Source: Ligustrum vulgare
Taxonomy: Eukaryota; Streptophyta; Magnoliopsida; Lamiales; Oleaceae
DNA: 64,000 nucleotides
NCBI GenBank assembly: GCA_963555705.1
Contig: OY743171.1
Span: 22,009,352 to 22,073,351 of the forward strand
Direction of reading: 5' to 3'
Shown: piece after piece, positions 11,668-23,159 of the stretch
Layout: the number at the start of each line of letters is the position of its first letter
How positions within the stretch are numbered: the first letter of the stretch is position 1
Program-made: the position numbers and the translations under genes
Notes under the pieces: model-generated
The model's input: the letters and a program-made list of their open reading frames with translations, nothing else
Told to the model about the DNA's origin: nothing
Databases searched by the model: none

Positions 11668-12715
11668 TGTAACGTCCCAAATTCCGCGGAGCCCGAGACG
11701 CCACGTAGTCCTTTAAATCTAACTTTAATGCAGAAAATAAATCTAATTCTAATCATCACATTCATTATCTGAAAAACTTAAGCGAAAACTTAATCAAATA
11801 ATTCTTAAATCTCGATTGTTTAAAACTTAATCAGTTTAAAATATAGAACAATTTATAAAAAAAACTTGGGTCTCAATTATTTAAATGAAATTAACGATAA
11901 ATAATTTAACGAGTAACATTCATAAAATTGTCTAATAACATCATCATTTATTAAATTTTCCAACGCTGCCCTTTCATTCGCCGCCATCTCCGAGATCTGC
12001 AAAAGCTGTAAAAATGGAATGAGCATTTCGAAAGAAATACTCAGTAGACTCATTGCCAATAATTAATTTACAGAATAATTTAACATATACTTATGAAATC
12101 ATATAGTGACATCATCATCATTATCATAGGCTATTTTAATAAAATCAAAAGCTCTTTAAAAAAAAATCATAGGGTGTAGGTAGTCTCGTCTCATGCATTT
12201 AAGCAAGTAAGTTATGCATAACATCATTTCTCATCTTATCTCGTAAGAGATATTCTTTTCTCGTCTTATGCATCAAAGCATATAAATCACGTAATTTCAC
12301 ATAAGACACGTAAATTATAATTTAAACTAATTAATGGGGGCGAGTCTACTTTAAATCAGGAGTTTGAAAGTAGAGCAGAAATATCATGTCAATCACCAAG
12401 TGTATCGTCTAGCCAAAAGAAAAATTAAACTAATTTAGTATTTCGAAAATTGAAATATTAGATTGAACAAATAAAGTTTGGGGGATTAAATTGAAATTTT
12501 AAAGGAATTTGGAAGTTATAAAGTTTAGGGGCTGAAATAGACTTTTTGAAATATTAGTGGGCTGACTGAAAATATTCTAAGACTTTAGAGTTTGAATAAA
12601 AACGTTTTAAAAACTAAGAACTGAAATTAAACACTTTGGAAAGCTGGAAAGGACTGAAATAAATGTATTTCAAAAGTTGGGGCTTAAAGATTTAAATTCT
12701 CAAAAATATTAAAAT

Positions 12716-12814
<99 letters not shown>

Positions 12815-12815
12815 C

Positions 12816-12885
<70 letters not shown>

Positions 12886-14499
12886 TTTGCGTGAAACAGG
12901 GAGGAGAGGCGAGAGAGAGACGCAGCAGGGCAAACAGGCAATGGCGCCACCATCGCAAGGTGGTGCCGGTGTATGGGTGAGTCAAAAGGGGAAACTTTTG
13001 AGGAGTTTGGGATGTGAAAACCGAGAACCAAGTTGTGATTGGGGGTAGGTTTTTCCGGAAGCCTACCGGTCGAGCTGAGGTAAGTTTTATGGGTTACTTT
13101 ATCTCTTGGTTTTGGGTTTTAATTTTTGGAGTTTTGGGGTCGGATTGGAGTTGGGCAGTATGTGATGCAGTCGGTGCGGTGGTGATGAAATTTGCGAGTT
13201 GGAGGTTGTGATTCGAGGTTGCAGATTGAGTGCTCGCATAAATTTCTAGGTATGAATGTGCAGTATGGTTTTCGAAAATGAAGGTTGGGGCCAGTGATGC
13301 GTTGGAGTATGTTGGTTTGAAGTTGGGGATCGAAGCAGGGGCGGTCGAGTGGTGGTGACTGTTGGTGTGATTTTTGGTTTGGGTGATAATGGTGTTTGGA
13401 TGGTGGTGGTTCACGATCGGAAATGGGCAGTAGGTTGTGGTTGGTGGATTCATAATTGGAGGTTCAGTTTTGATGTGTGTGGGGTTCGACAGTGGCTCGA
13501 TGGTGATGATGTTGATATGGTTGATGTTCGGTTTGGGCAATGGAGGTGGCGGTTTGACAGCGTGGTGATGGAGTTCGAATTTGTGGCAGTGGGTAGGAGC
13601 GATTGTTGTTGTTGATTATGTGCAGTGGTGGTTTGAGTTGGTGGCAGGGCAGATGGTTTGGAATTGTGGAATTTGTGTGCAGCAGTCGAGAACTTACCTT
13701 GAAGATGAAGCTTTGTGTAGTTATATGAGTGAAGTGAGGTATATATATATACTGCTGGTAGAGTAGAAATTTTTGGTAAATTATGACAGAATTTGATTTG
13801 AGAAAGATTACAGGGATTGACAAGAATACAATGGTTGATTGAGGGAGCTGAAGGAGGGTTAAACTGGTGCAGATGGCGTGTGAGGGGGAAAATTTTGGGA
13901 AATAAGAATTGACAGAGCTTGAGACTTGGAACAATGAATTTCTAGGAAGGAGGTAAACAAAAATGTGCAGAATTGTGGTGTATTTAAAAAAAAAAGGAAT
14001 TGAGGTTGATTCGGGAATGAAATTATGGGATTGTAGAGTGATTAGAGGATAATCTGTGTAGAAGGTCAAAGAATATTGTGAAGTGAAGTTGCTGATTAAT
14101 GGATTGGCTCTATAATTGGGCCAAGGGAGTTTGGATTTGGTTAAATTGGAATATGGCATTAAACAATCAAGACTAGAAGTTGGGCTTATAAGTTTGGATC
14201 TAAAATAAATCAAAATTTGGACTTAAAATAATTTGAATCCAGATAAATTGAAAATTGGACAAAAATAAATAAATAATGATCTTAGAATATTTTTGATAAA
14301 TTTTGACTTTAAATTAAGTAACGGACTTGGACATCATTTAATAAAATTTGGAATTGGAACAAGGTAATTTAAAATAAATTTAATTTTATTTCATTGGCTA
14401 GACGATCACCCTTTAAAAAAATGAGCAAAGTCGTAGCGACACATTTTTCTAAAAATAATATTTATTTAAATAAGTCATGAAAATTTCTTGGTCGCTACA
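11668..14499 (-). mobile_element. Tekay-like solo LTR, 2832 bp, TSD TCTTT
   Basis: On the minus strand it begins TGTAGCGACCAAGAAATT at 14499 and ends ...GGGACGTTACA at 11668. It is flanked on both sides by TCTTT (11663-11667 and 14500-14504), a perfect 5-bp target duplication. The start resembles the LTR of the element at 18909 (TGTAGCGACCAAGAATTT), so both belong to related chromovirus-type families. No internal region or coding sequence is present, so it is a solo LTR left by LTR-LTR recombination. It interrupts Tat pol just after the second RNase H. Parts of it (about 12180-12420) match the LTR at 51888-53027. Frames longer than 200 codons inside are low-complexity and not believed. Confidence 0.8.
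12719..12882 (+). repeat. Compound microsatellite (AC)n-(AT)n-(TC)n
   Basis: About 59 bases of AC repeats, then about 34 of AT, a short 'acccatc' link, then about 62 of TC. It sits in the middle of the solo LTR. The dipeptide-repeat frames that cross it are artefacts. Confidence 0.95.
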
Positions 14500-14504
14500 T
14501 CTTT

Positions 14505-14984
14505 GCTACTCGCCATTTGGACAAGGCATCAACACTGGTATTTTCAGATCTAGGAATATGAATCAAATCAAATTTCTCAAAATGAGCTACCAGATCTTTT
14601 ACATTCTTCAGTTATGCGATTATCGCAGGTTCCTAAGGGACGAACTTCCCATTGACATGGCTTACAATGATTTGGGATTCACTTTTTGCCATCAATTCCT
14701 TGACCTTTAAAGCTATTTCTAGCTTTAATGTGGCCAGAAGTACCTCATATTCTGCTATGTTATTTGAAGCCTTGAAACCGAAGCGAACAACGCTGTGTAA
14801 CTTGTCTTTTCGGGCTTACTAGTATTACGCTTGCACTAAGTCTTCCTTCAGTAGAAGACCTGTCAACGAACAGTTCCCACTCCTGAGTTTCTCCCATATT
14901 CTCAATCATTTCTACCTTGGGTGGGTGCATAAATTTAGCTACGAAGTCTGCCAACGCTTGGCCTTTTGCTGCTGTTTTGGGCAC
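14505..14984 (-). pseudogene. Second (archaeal-type) RNase H of Tat pol
   Basis: Minus strand. The intact part reads KGQALADFVAKF, a linker, WELFVDRSSTEGR, then VILVSP and LRFQGFK. This is the start of the extra RNase H that Tat-lineage elements carry after their ordinary RNase H. The usual VDGSS is VDRSS here. After a stop, related sequence continues to about 14505 (NEAEYE-like and SxSQ-like blocks with substitutions). It would help degrade the RNA strand during reverse transcription. The frame breaks at 14504, where the Tekay-like LTR inserted. The domain is diagnostic for Tat. Confidence 0.75.
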
Positions 14985-14987
14985 ATA

Positions 14988-15320
14988 TTAGAGGTCGAAC
15001 TGAGTAACTTCTACGGCCCATTTCTTTAGCCTTCTAGACGCATTTGGTTTTTGCAATACTTGCCTCATGGGAAAGTTGGTGAGTATCTGGATTGAGTGCG
15101 ACTGAAAATACGGGCGGAGCTTACGGGTCGCTGTGACTAATGCCAAGGCGAGTTTCTCCGTATCCGGATAGTGTGTTTCAACATCCAGTATGGCTTTCCT
15201 AACGTAATACATGGGGAGTTGATTCCCATCCTCCTCTCTGATCAAGACGAAGCTTACCGCTTCCTTTGTGACGTCTAAGTAAAGGAACAAAGGATCTCCA
15301 ACTTTTGGTTTTGACAACAA
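14988..15320 (-). pseudogene. RNase H of Tat pol
   Basis: Minus strand. The open stretch contains LFLYLDVTKEAVSFVLIREE (Ty3-type RNase H start, where DVS/DAS is usual), YYVRKAILDVETHYPDTEKLALALV (the family's Y-P-x-x-E-K-x-x-L-A motif) and RPYFQSHSIQILTN. It joins RT upstream and the second RNase H downstream, with stops between them. It is a normal Ty3 RNase H in length and order. Confidence 0.85.
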
Positions 15321-15343
15321 CGGGGCCTACCCTAAGAAGTCTT

Positions 15344-16250
15344 TCAACTTTGCGTAGGTCTCTTCGCACTCCGGCATCCAGTGGAACTTCTTTCCTCCTT
15401 TGAGGACCTAAAGAAAGGTGAGCATTTATTCGTCGATTTGGAGACGAACCTGGTCAACTCCACCAGTACTCTCCCTGTTAAGGTTTGTACCCCTTTGGGA
15501 TTCCGAGGGGATTTTATGTCAAGCAATGCCTTGATCTTGTCTGGGTTGGCATCAATACTCCTGCTATTCACCATGAATCTTAAGAATTTTTTGAATCCTA
15601 CTCCAAATGCACATTTGAGGTGATTGAGCTTCATCCGATACTTTCTCAATATACATAAGGTCTCAGCTAAGTGCTCCATATGTTTGGATGCAATCATGCT
15701 TTCACTAGCATGTCGCCTACATATACCTCCATAGTAATTTTGAGCTACTTTATGAACATCTAATTTACTAACTTCTAGTCGGTTGCTCAGGCATTTTTCA
15801 ATTCAAAGGACATGGCCCGGTAATAGTAAAGCCCTCTATCTGTAATAAAAGAAGTGCGTTCCTCATTAGACTTGTGCATAGTAATTTGGTTGTACCCTGA
15901 ATATACGTCCATGAAGCTCAACACTTTGCGTCCTGCAATGGAATCAATTAGCTAATCAATCCGAGGTAAGGAAAACTGTGTTTTGGGCATACATGAGTCA
16001 AATTTGAAAAATCAATACACGCTCTCAACTTCCCACTTTGTTTAGGAACCAACACTGGGTTAGAGACCCACTTCGGATATCAAGATTCCCTGATAAAGCC
16101 ATTTTTCAATAGCTTATATACCTCTTCTTTCAAGGCTTCATAATTCTTTGGACTCATAGGCTTTCTTTTAGGCCATTGTCTGGGTGGTTCAGATCAATTT
16201 GAAGCCTATGACAAGTCACTTTTGGGTCTATGCCCACCATGTCATCGTGC
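15344..16250 (-). pseudogene. Reverse transcriptase of Tat pol, degenerate
   Basis: Minus strand. From about 16250 down, SFMDVYSGYNQI (finger/palm start) is followed by the catalytic box at about 15727-15711, which reads YVGDMLVKA; the family has YVDD. Thus one of the two catalytic aspartates is glycine. Next comes the thumb part at 15697-15344 (HLKCAFGVGFKKFLRFMV, then GVQTLTGRV). Stop codons occur between the blocks. Reverse transcriptase would copy element RNA into DNA; this copy is dead by both substitution and stops. Confidence 0.85.
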
Positions 16251-16382
16251 TTCCATGCAAACACTTCAAGGTTTTGTAGGAGGAAACTTTTCAGTTGCTC
16301 CTTAAACTCATGAGTGTCATCCTGACCAATTTACAATTCCATCATAGGATCAGCAAGGTCAACCAAGAAGCATTCCAACTTT

Positions 16383-16970
16383 TTAGTCGGAGTAGCCCCA
16401 CAGTCTGCACCCCATCATTCTAGGATCCAGATCTACTAGATCCTCCTCCTCTTGCATCACAACATTTGTGTCCCCATCAAGTTTGTCACCCAGTATTTGA
16501 TGGTCCAGAGCTGAATCTATCATAACTATATCGCTTATCATGTTGACATTCCAATCTTTGAATTTCCAAATTACATTCGTGTAGCATGGCCTGGACTCAG
16601 TTTGGCTACCGCTGCGGTTATCACCCCCATCTCTATTGGGAATTTCATGCATTTGTATTTCATGTGGGTAATAGCCCCAAGGTCAATAAGACATGGCCTC
16701 CCCATTGAGCCATGATATGACGAACTTTTATCAACTACCAAGAATTCCATTGGAATCTTGAAAATAGTAGGTTCCTACCCCCACTTCTTCCATGAGGATT
16801 ATAGATCCCCTTTGAACAATGCAATCCCCAGTAAAGTTGCAGATGGGGTCCAGAATGAGGATGAATAGCATGTCAACCATCATCTTGTCATAGGTGACCC
16901 CGTAAATCACATTTACCGAGTCCCCATCATCTACCAACATCCGGGATAGGCCATTCCTAGGGACTACCAT
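16383..16970 (-). pseudogene. Protease and linker region of Tat pol
   Basis: Minus strand. In 16970-16731 the frame contains RMLVDDGDSVNVIYGVTYDKM. This corresponds to the Tat protease block, where LVDGGSSVNIL is usual, so the catalytic D-G-S/D-S-G area is altered. A further open stretch (16652-16383) is the linker between protease and RT, with no motif I recognise. The protease would cut the polyprotein. Confidence 0.65.
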
Positions 16971-18908
16971 CTAGATTACCAATGCATTATTGTGCAGAAA
17001 ATATACCTCGACTGCATCATCAAGCGTAAATGTGATGGGCTCTGTTCTCAAAGTCCCAGTGGGGAGAGAATTTATGTGACAATTCACGTTGGCGAGCTCT
17101 TTAGCCTCTGTGATGTACCTTTTCTGGGAGATGTTATTTCCCCTAGGATGGTCCCCCAAAAATGGTGTCAATTTCATAGATCGGTGGGTCATTAGGAGGC
17201 GATGGCAAGTCTCTGATATTTCTATCAGGTACTGGAGCTTTGTTTTTGTCATGGCTCTAATCCCTACGGCGATTGTTGTTTCCTTCTTTGAGGGGGTATC
17301 GCTTGTTGTCCCTTCGTTCAATCCTATTGAACATTTGATTATTCAGCATGTTTAGCTTTCCTCTATTCGGGGTACTGCTTCCTCCCCTTCCCTCAGTGGG
17401 TTTTTGCTCTGCCAACATTTGCACATCTCTGCAATCCTCCATAGCATGTCAAAAAAATCAATGGTAAGTGCAGTAAGCCTCAGTCATCGGATGCTTTCCA
17501 CCTCGGCTTACACCTGCTCCTTCCGGAGCTGTGGTGAGACCATTGTAGGTAGTGCGGAGTGTAGGTTGGGGATTACCTCCGTGATTTCAACTGCATAGCT
17601 GGATCCGGGAATGGGCGTGAACCACTTCCTTGGCAGTTTTCGGACTGGTTTTTATTACCCACAGTTGCTGGATTCACTTAGGACTGATATCTAGTATTGT
17701 ATCGCTCTTGAGGATGGCTATCTCTTGCCCTAGCGTTGGCAACGGTGCGGATCGAGCCCCGATCCGCCAGTCGATCCGCGGATTGGCATTTTTTCGGATC
17801 GGATCGAGTCGGGGGAACAGTGGAGCGGATCGAATTTTTTTTCCATCTCTATCTTGCCCTCTCCGTCTCTTCTAAGATGATCTCCTCCTTCATTAGAACC
17901 ACAAGGGCATTGTAATCCCTTGGTTTACGACTCCAGACATCTGTTCAAAATATACTTGTCATGTCTAAACCCCCTTTCAGGGTGTAGAACATTTCTGCTT
18001 CTGCAATGTCCTCACAGTTGTGCATTTCCTCTGTAAATCGAGCTAAATAGCCCTTCAAAGATTCACTTCTCCCTTGCCTTAGATCTTATAGGTGTTGGTG
18101 GGGAAGTTGCCCATGCCTGGAGGAGACGAAGCCATTTTTAAAGGCTGTTTTTAGGTCTCTCCAATTGTAGATGCTACCAGCAAGAGTTTTTTGTATCATC
18201 ATATGACACTCCTTTAAGTGTTAGAGCAAAGGCTTTGCACTTTAGTTCTGAAGTCGATAGGTACTAGATACCTCTGAATACCCTCAGAGAAGGGGCTTAT
18301 TTCCTCATCGTCATCTATTTCATACGATGAAAGTTCATTTTTATTTTTTTCATGGTCGGATTTCACCATACAATGGTATTGAACATAGGGTTGCTGTGAT
18401 TGGTTCCACCCATATGGTGATAAGGCCTCGCCATAGTTCTGCCGTTGATAGTTTGGAAAATCCCCTTGGGTTTGGGAGATAGTTTCTGCAACTCTTCGCT
18501 CCTACCTATTTCTAGCCTCATAGGTTGGTGGGTATGCTTCTTCAACTCCCTTTTCATACCTATTTCTAGGCATGTAACCTTGAGAATGAGCCTCTACTGC
18601 CCTTCGCTCCTGCCTATCTCTAGGTGCTCGTGCTTGGGGCTAGGCTTCTTAAGCCCTACCTCCCTGTCTATTTCTTAGACCAAAATCCTCCTATTCAGCT
18701 AAAGACACTGTCAGACCTTGATAGGGAAACCTCCCTATGATATTTAGGAAGGGGGCTATGTTCCTCGGGTTACTCGTATGCGGGGTCCTCGTGGAGTGGC
18801 ATGGAATCCACCTCGGCATACACTGGTGGTGCATTATAATAGTTTGAAGCGGTGCCAGCATTGGAAGGTGAATAATGTGGTTAAGTCTGAGGGTAATGTG
18901 GTAGTGCT
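16971..18908 (-). pseudogene. Gag of Tat element, main part
   Basis: Minus strand. Stretches such as SPKPKGIFQTINGRTM (18557-18363), the region around 18240-17880 (a capsid-like retrotransposon gag domain with LTLKG, NWRDL and related blocks in broken frames) and a C-terminal RNA-binding part (about 17440-16990, with HLI/MKLTPFLG-type sequence) identify it as gag. The upstream part continues at 27456 beyond the large LTR insertion. A 121-bp MITE breaks it at 17731. There are many stops. Gag would form the cytoplasmic particle. Confidence 0.65.
17731..17851. mobile_element. hAT-type MITE, 121 bp, TSD TCTTGCCC
   Basis: Ends are TAGCGTTGGCAA and (inverted) TAGAGATGGAAA, which match at 9 of 12 positions. 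A perfect 8-bp duplication TCTTGCCC flanks it at 17723-17730 and 17852-17859. An 8-bp duplication and TAG..TGGxAA ends fit the hAT superfamily. The body is CG-rich and made of repeated GGATCGxxx words, unlike the surrounding gag. Confidence 0.85.
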
Positions 18909-19201
18909 TGTAGCGACCAAGAATTTTTACGCGATTAATAATTATTTTAATAGAAAATCGTGTCGCTACTATTTCACCCATTTTTATTAAGTTAACGCCA
19001 TGACGTATTCGTATAGCCAAATCAAGAAATAATCGAGATCGTTCGATTTTAAATTAAATTCCGAATTTCTAAAAATATTTCCATTCTCTTGATTTAAAGT
19101 ATATTAAGTCCAAGTACTTAATTCAATGTTATCCCAATATTTATTTATACAAAAATTATTTTTATTATTGAAATTAAGAAAATATATGCAAGCATGAGAG
19201 G

Positions 19202-19761
19202 TTCCATTATATGTAATCATGAAGAGCATAATATTTGTATAAATATGGAAAAGTATATGAATGAATTATATACTCCATTATATATAAACATGAAGAGCAT
19301 AATAATTGTATAAATATGGAAAAGTATATGAATGAATTATATACTCCATTATATATAAACATGAAGAGCATAATAATTGTATAAATATGGAAAAGTATAT
19401 GAATGGTTGATAGACTCCATTATATGTAATCATGAAGAGCATAATATTTGTATAAATATGAAAAAGTATATGAATGAATTATATACTCCATTATATATAA
19501 TCATGAAGAGCATAATATTTGTATAAATATGGACAAGTATATGAATGATTGATAAGACTCCATTATATGTAATCATGAAGAGCATAATATTTGTATAAAT
19601 ATGGAAAAGTATATGAATGATTTATATACTCCATTATATATAATCATGAAGAGCATAATAATTGTATAAATATGGAAAAGTATATGAATGATTGATAGAC
19701 TCCATTATATATAATCATGAAGAGCATATTATTTGTATAAATATGGAAAAGTATATGAATG
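19202..19761 (+). repeat. Eight-unit 71-bp tandem repeat in 5' LTR
   Basis: Units begin 'tccattatat' at about 19203, 19274, 19346, 19417, 19488, 19560, 19631 and 19703. Each continues 'aatcatgaagagcataat', 'tgtataaatatgg' and 'aagtatatgaatg'. Units differ by a few bases and indels. The same array is in the 3' LTR at about 25887-26446. Confidence 0.95.
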
Positions 19762-19986
19762 GTGCTTTACTTTAAGAAAATGATGTGTTAAAATTAATAG
19801 AATTGAATGATTATGTTTACAATATGCCAACTTTATACATCTATTTAAACCCATCTCTTTTACACACAACTCTACACATATACACTTATTTCCAACCTCT
19901 TGACAAAATCCACAAGTAAGAGAAATTCAAGGTGGTCAAGAAAGTTTTGGTCCATTTACTACTACACTTCATTTTAATCTTTTAAA

Positions 19987-20262
19987 AGGTAAGTATATCT
20001 TATGTTTTTATGAAAATTAAGTATGTTGTTATGAAATGTAAATATACTTTAAGTTTTTATGAAAAGTAAGTATGTTTTTATGAAAGGTATTACTTTATGT
20101 TTTTATGAAAAGTAAGTATGTTTTTATGAAAGGTAAATACACCTTATGTTTTTAAGAAAAGTAAGTATGTTTTTATGAAAAGTAAAATACCTTATATTTT
20201 TAAGAAAAGTAAGTATGTTTTTATGAAAATTAGATATACCTTATGTTTTTACGAAAATGTTT
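19987..20262 (+). repeat. Short degenerate tandem repeats in 5' LTR
   Basis: About five or six units of 'aagtatgtttttatgaaa' alternate with 'accttatgttttta', with a period near 50 bp. The set recurs at about 26672-26947 in the 3' LTR. Confidence 0.85.
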
Positions 20263-20767
20263 GGATCATTGCTATGAAATCAATCTCACAAGATTGCTAT
20301 TGGTCCCATATGATATGTTTATGATTATGCTAAGGGGACCGGAGTTTAGTAGCGCTACACATAAGAATTCTTGTTATCTAAGTTCGGTAAAATTCTTGTG
20401 TCTCTCTATGTTTATGAGGATTTCGATCCTATCCTATGTTATGAAAATGATCCATATGCTTTCAAAAGAAAATTATGCTTGGTATACTTACTGGGATTTT
20501 ATAAATCTCACTCCACGATATTTACCATTTTCAGATAATTGAAGGTTCGAGGCGGTCAACATGGAAGTGGCAAAAGTGGTTAAGATTGATGAGATAATTA
20601 TGTTGAACTTTATGTAAGAAAATTATGTTCTATTTTTATTCACAAATTAAATTATGGGATTCTAATTATTCTTTTGAATAATTTTACATTACTATTTAAG
20701 TCTCGATAATATGATATGAGTCACTTTTAGTGGCACTCGAATGGTCGAAAATTCGGGTCGTCACAGT

Positions 20768-20780
20768 TGGTATCAGAGCC
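20768..20780 (+). other. Primer binding site, tRNA-Met type
   Basis: TGGTATCAGAGCC, two bases after the 5' LTR end. This is the standard sequence complementary to the 3' end of initiator tRNA-Met and would prime minus-strand synthesis. It is intact. Confidence 0.9.
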
Positions 20781-22937
20781 AGGTTATACTTTTCTGTAGA
20801 CTCCTTAAATCATTTCAAAATATTTCTACAAGAAATTGCAATTAATCTATTTTTAATTTCAGTTAAAGTAATTAATTTTCTTCATATTTTACATCTCTTG
20901 GAAAAAAATGTTTATGCATGTACAGTAAAGCAGTAGGTTACTGTTCGGTGAACAGTAACCGGGACACTGTTCACATGAACAGTACTCGTGACGATCACTG
21001 TTCATCATTTAAAAAAAAAAATTTTTGTTCGGTGAACAGTGCGTTTACTATTCAAAAAAAAAAAAATTAACTATTGATTTTGTCGTGATGGAGAAATATG
21101 AATGGATATACTTTTAAGTCTCTTATCACTTTAGACCTAACTTTATGTATTTGAAAAATTTTCTTAGTTGTCTAAATTATTATTTAAGTAAATCATTAGC
21201 AAATTGTTATTATGAATCAGATTTTGGTCTAATCATTTATGCAAATTTTATTTTGAATAACCAAATTATTTTATTTGGTATTATATTAAATTGGACTCAA
21301 TCATGTATGAAAATTTTAATTGGGCTAAGTAAATTACTACATGTATTGATAATGTATCAATTGGGCCAAATCTCATGTAAAGATTCAAAAATGGTTAATG
21401 AATTTTTTCTAAGAAATAGACCATTATTTAATTATGAAAATTTTGACTCATCAATCCGCTACGCCACCTTCCACGTTTTGACTCCTCGAACCAGGTATGT
21501 TATGTATAATAGCAATTACATGGCATTTATGATTATATTGAAGCATGTTAAGTATGAAATATTCATATGTTATGAATCTTTATGTGTTACACATAATATA
21601 CATGTCAAGTATGATATAAATTGATAGAAGACTCAATTTTTTTTATTCTTTTCAATGTAGAATCATGAGACAGAGAGGATATTTATATGAATTTTGGTGC
21701 ATATTAAGCTTAGTAAGATTGACTCAATTAGAAATTAAGTTGGGTTGTAACTTTTGCCCAAAATATATGGAATAATATATTAAACAAACAAAATTGATAA
21801 TGAATTCGTACAATAATTTATCCCTTTATCACTACCTTTGTGTAAAAACAAGGGAAAAACTGTGGATGGTTATTAGTATTTCCTCTTCAAGTTTCAATTT
21901 TCGGTTCAATAATTTATCCCTTTATCACTACCTTTGCTTAAAAGCAAGGAAAAACTGTGGATGATTATTGGTACCACTCTTCAAGTTTCAATTCTGAAAA
22001 AAAAAAAATTCGGAAAGAAAAGAAAGAAAGAGAACGGGTGTTGAGCCTAATGGGAATAATATGACTTAAGAATGATTTTCAAAATAATTGTTGTCCTTGA
22101 GTTTAGAAATGATGAACCTTAAATGGACTTTGCATAATTGATTTTAGACATGGCACTAAGTATGAGAAGTCAACAGAAATGATTAGAAATATGTTCAGAT
22201 TATCTATCATTTAGATTTAATGAGAAATAGCGAGCCAATTTTATGAAGTTTTATGAGATGTTAATATTATAAGTGGTTTTAATGAGACTTTTATGAGAAG
22301 CATTATGAAGTTAGAGATTTAAAGATTTGGTTATTGGGAATTAAGTAATGGATATTATGTTGAGTAAGTGAATTATGCCTCTATATTGAAGAGAAATTTA
22401 TTATGAACTTTGGCCTTGTGATTAAATTTTGGGAATATGATTTATGACTTATAAATATAAGTATGAGTAATCTTTTGAGCCAATTAAGGTATGGAAGGAA
22501 GTGATATTGTGATATTGAAAAATATGATTTGAAATTGTTATGTTGAGGAATTATGAATTGAATTATGGGATATTTTTTGATGATATTGAAGTGTTGGAAT
22601 CGTTTTCAATATTTTTAGATCGTTGTGATCAAATGTGGAGTTATTTATTATTGTGAGTTATGAAGTATGCTTATGGTTTGGGATAAGTCCAAATTACAAG
22701 GGAGACTTTGTCCAGAATTTTATCATTTGGAATTAAGAGCATGATATGATAAGCATCCACTAAAGGAATTAAGGTTAGACATGCAAGTTCATTTACATCA
22801 CAAATGAGATTTAGTAGATGATAGCAGAGATTTTATTATTTTCTCATAAGGAGAACATACAAAGAGTCACACTGGAAAAGAAATACATGAAACACGCAAA
22901 AGCAAAAGAAAGCAACATGGGAAATTCCTCAAATTGA
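20781..22937 (+). other. Non-coding 5' interior of the gene-carrying element
   Basis: AT-rich, with no retroviral domain. A 159-codon frame at 21145-21624 is AT-driven and shows no motif. Two copies of a unit of about 90 bp lie at about 21820-21999 ('caataatttatccctttatcactacctttg', then 'aaaaactgtggatg'). The rest (22000-22840) is rich in 'ttatgaa' words and looks like an expanded leader. This may replace the lost gag-pol. Confidence 0.55.
20940..21050 (+). repeat. Palindrome cluster in the leader after the primer site
   Basis: ACTGTTCGGTGAACAGT (20940-20956; 7-bp arms, GGT loop) is followed by ACTGTTCACATGAACAGT (8-bp arms) at about 20966-20983, a half site near 20996-21006 and another GTTCGGTGAAC near 21027. 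It starts 160 bp downstream of the primer site. In RNA it could fold as a row of hairpins. Confidence 0.85.
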
Positions 22938-23157
22938 GAGATGTGTTTTCGGAGTAGCCGTATCCTACCACCTCTGACCTTTTGAGGAAATAAAGAAACC
23001 TTCAAAGAGGTGTGTTTCGAGAGTAAGAATACTCCGTAATCTACCACCTGGAACCTTTGAGGTACACACAAGATTTAAACATTAAGGAAATCCTAGGAAA
23101 TTAGAGGGGTGTCTCGAGAGTAAGAATACTCCGTACTCTACCCCCACCTATTCTAAG
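22938..23157 (-). repeat. Three-unit repeat just downstream of LOG gene
   Basis: Three partial copies, at about 22938, 23006 and 23104, share 'gaggtgtgt.tcgagagtaagaatactccgta' and 'tctacc.cc'. The last ends 3 bp before the LOG stop codon, so on the LOG strand this is its 3' flank and possibly its untranslated region. Confidence 0.75.
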
Positions 23158-23159
23158 AT

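Larger units (their letters stand above)
18909..20765 (+). mobile_element. 5' LTR of the gene-carrying element
   Basis: 1857 bp, TGTAGCGACC...GGTCGTCACA. It contains eight units of a roughly 71-bp tandem repeat (19202-19761), a second set of short repeats (19987-20262) and a leader-like region with no credible coding. A 99-codon frame inside it (20243-20542) recurs in the 3' LTR and has no visible protein character. Confidence 0.92.

Noticed and set aside
12692..12985. Frames with poly Arg-Glu, Ile-Tyr and Cys-Val
   Set aside because: They are translations of the AC/AT/TC microsatellite.
13464..14213. 249-codon minus-strand open frame in the solo LTR
   Set aside because: Low-complexity Ser/Thr/Pro/His-rich frame overlapping another frame, with no motif, inside a GT-rich part of an LTR. 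It looks like a compositional artefact.
18691..19020. 109-codon minus-strand frame crossing 18908
   Set aside because: It runs across the insertion boundary of the gene-carrying element and is in a different frame from gag.
19202..19761. Regular repeats considered as a CRISPR-like array
   Set aside because: Head-to-tail tandem repeat without unique spacers, inside an LTR of a plant element.
20243..20542. 99-codon frame repeated at 26928-27227
   Set aside because: The identical copy only reflects the two identical LTRs, and no protein motif is visible.
21145..21624. 159-codon frame in the interior of the gene-carrying element, considered as a gag remnant
   Set aside because: No gag motif, no zinc knuckle; composition follows the AT-rich background.
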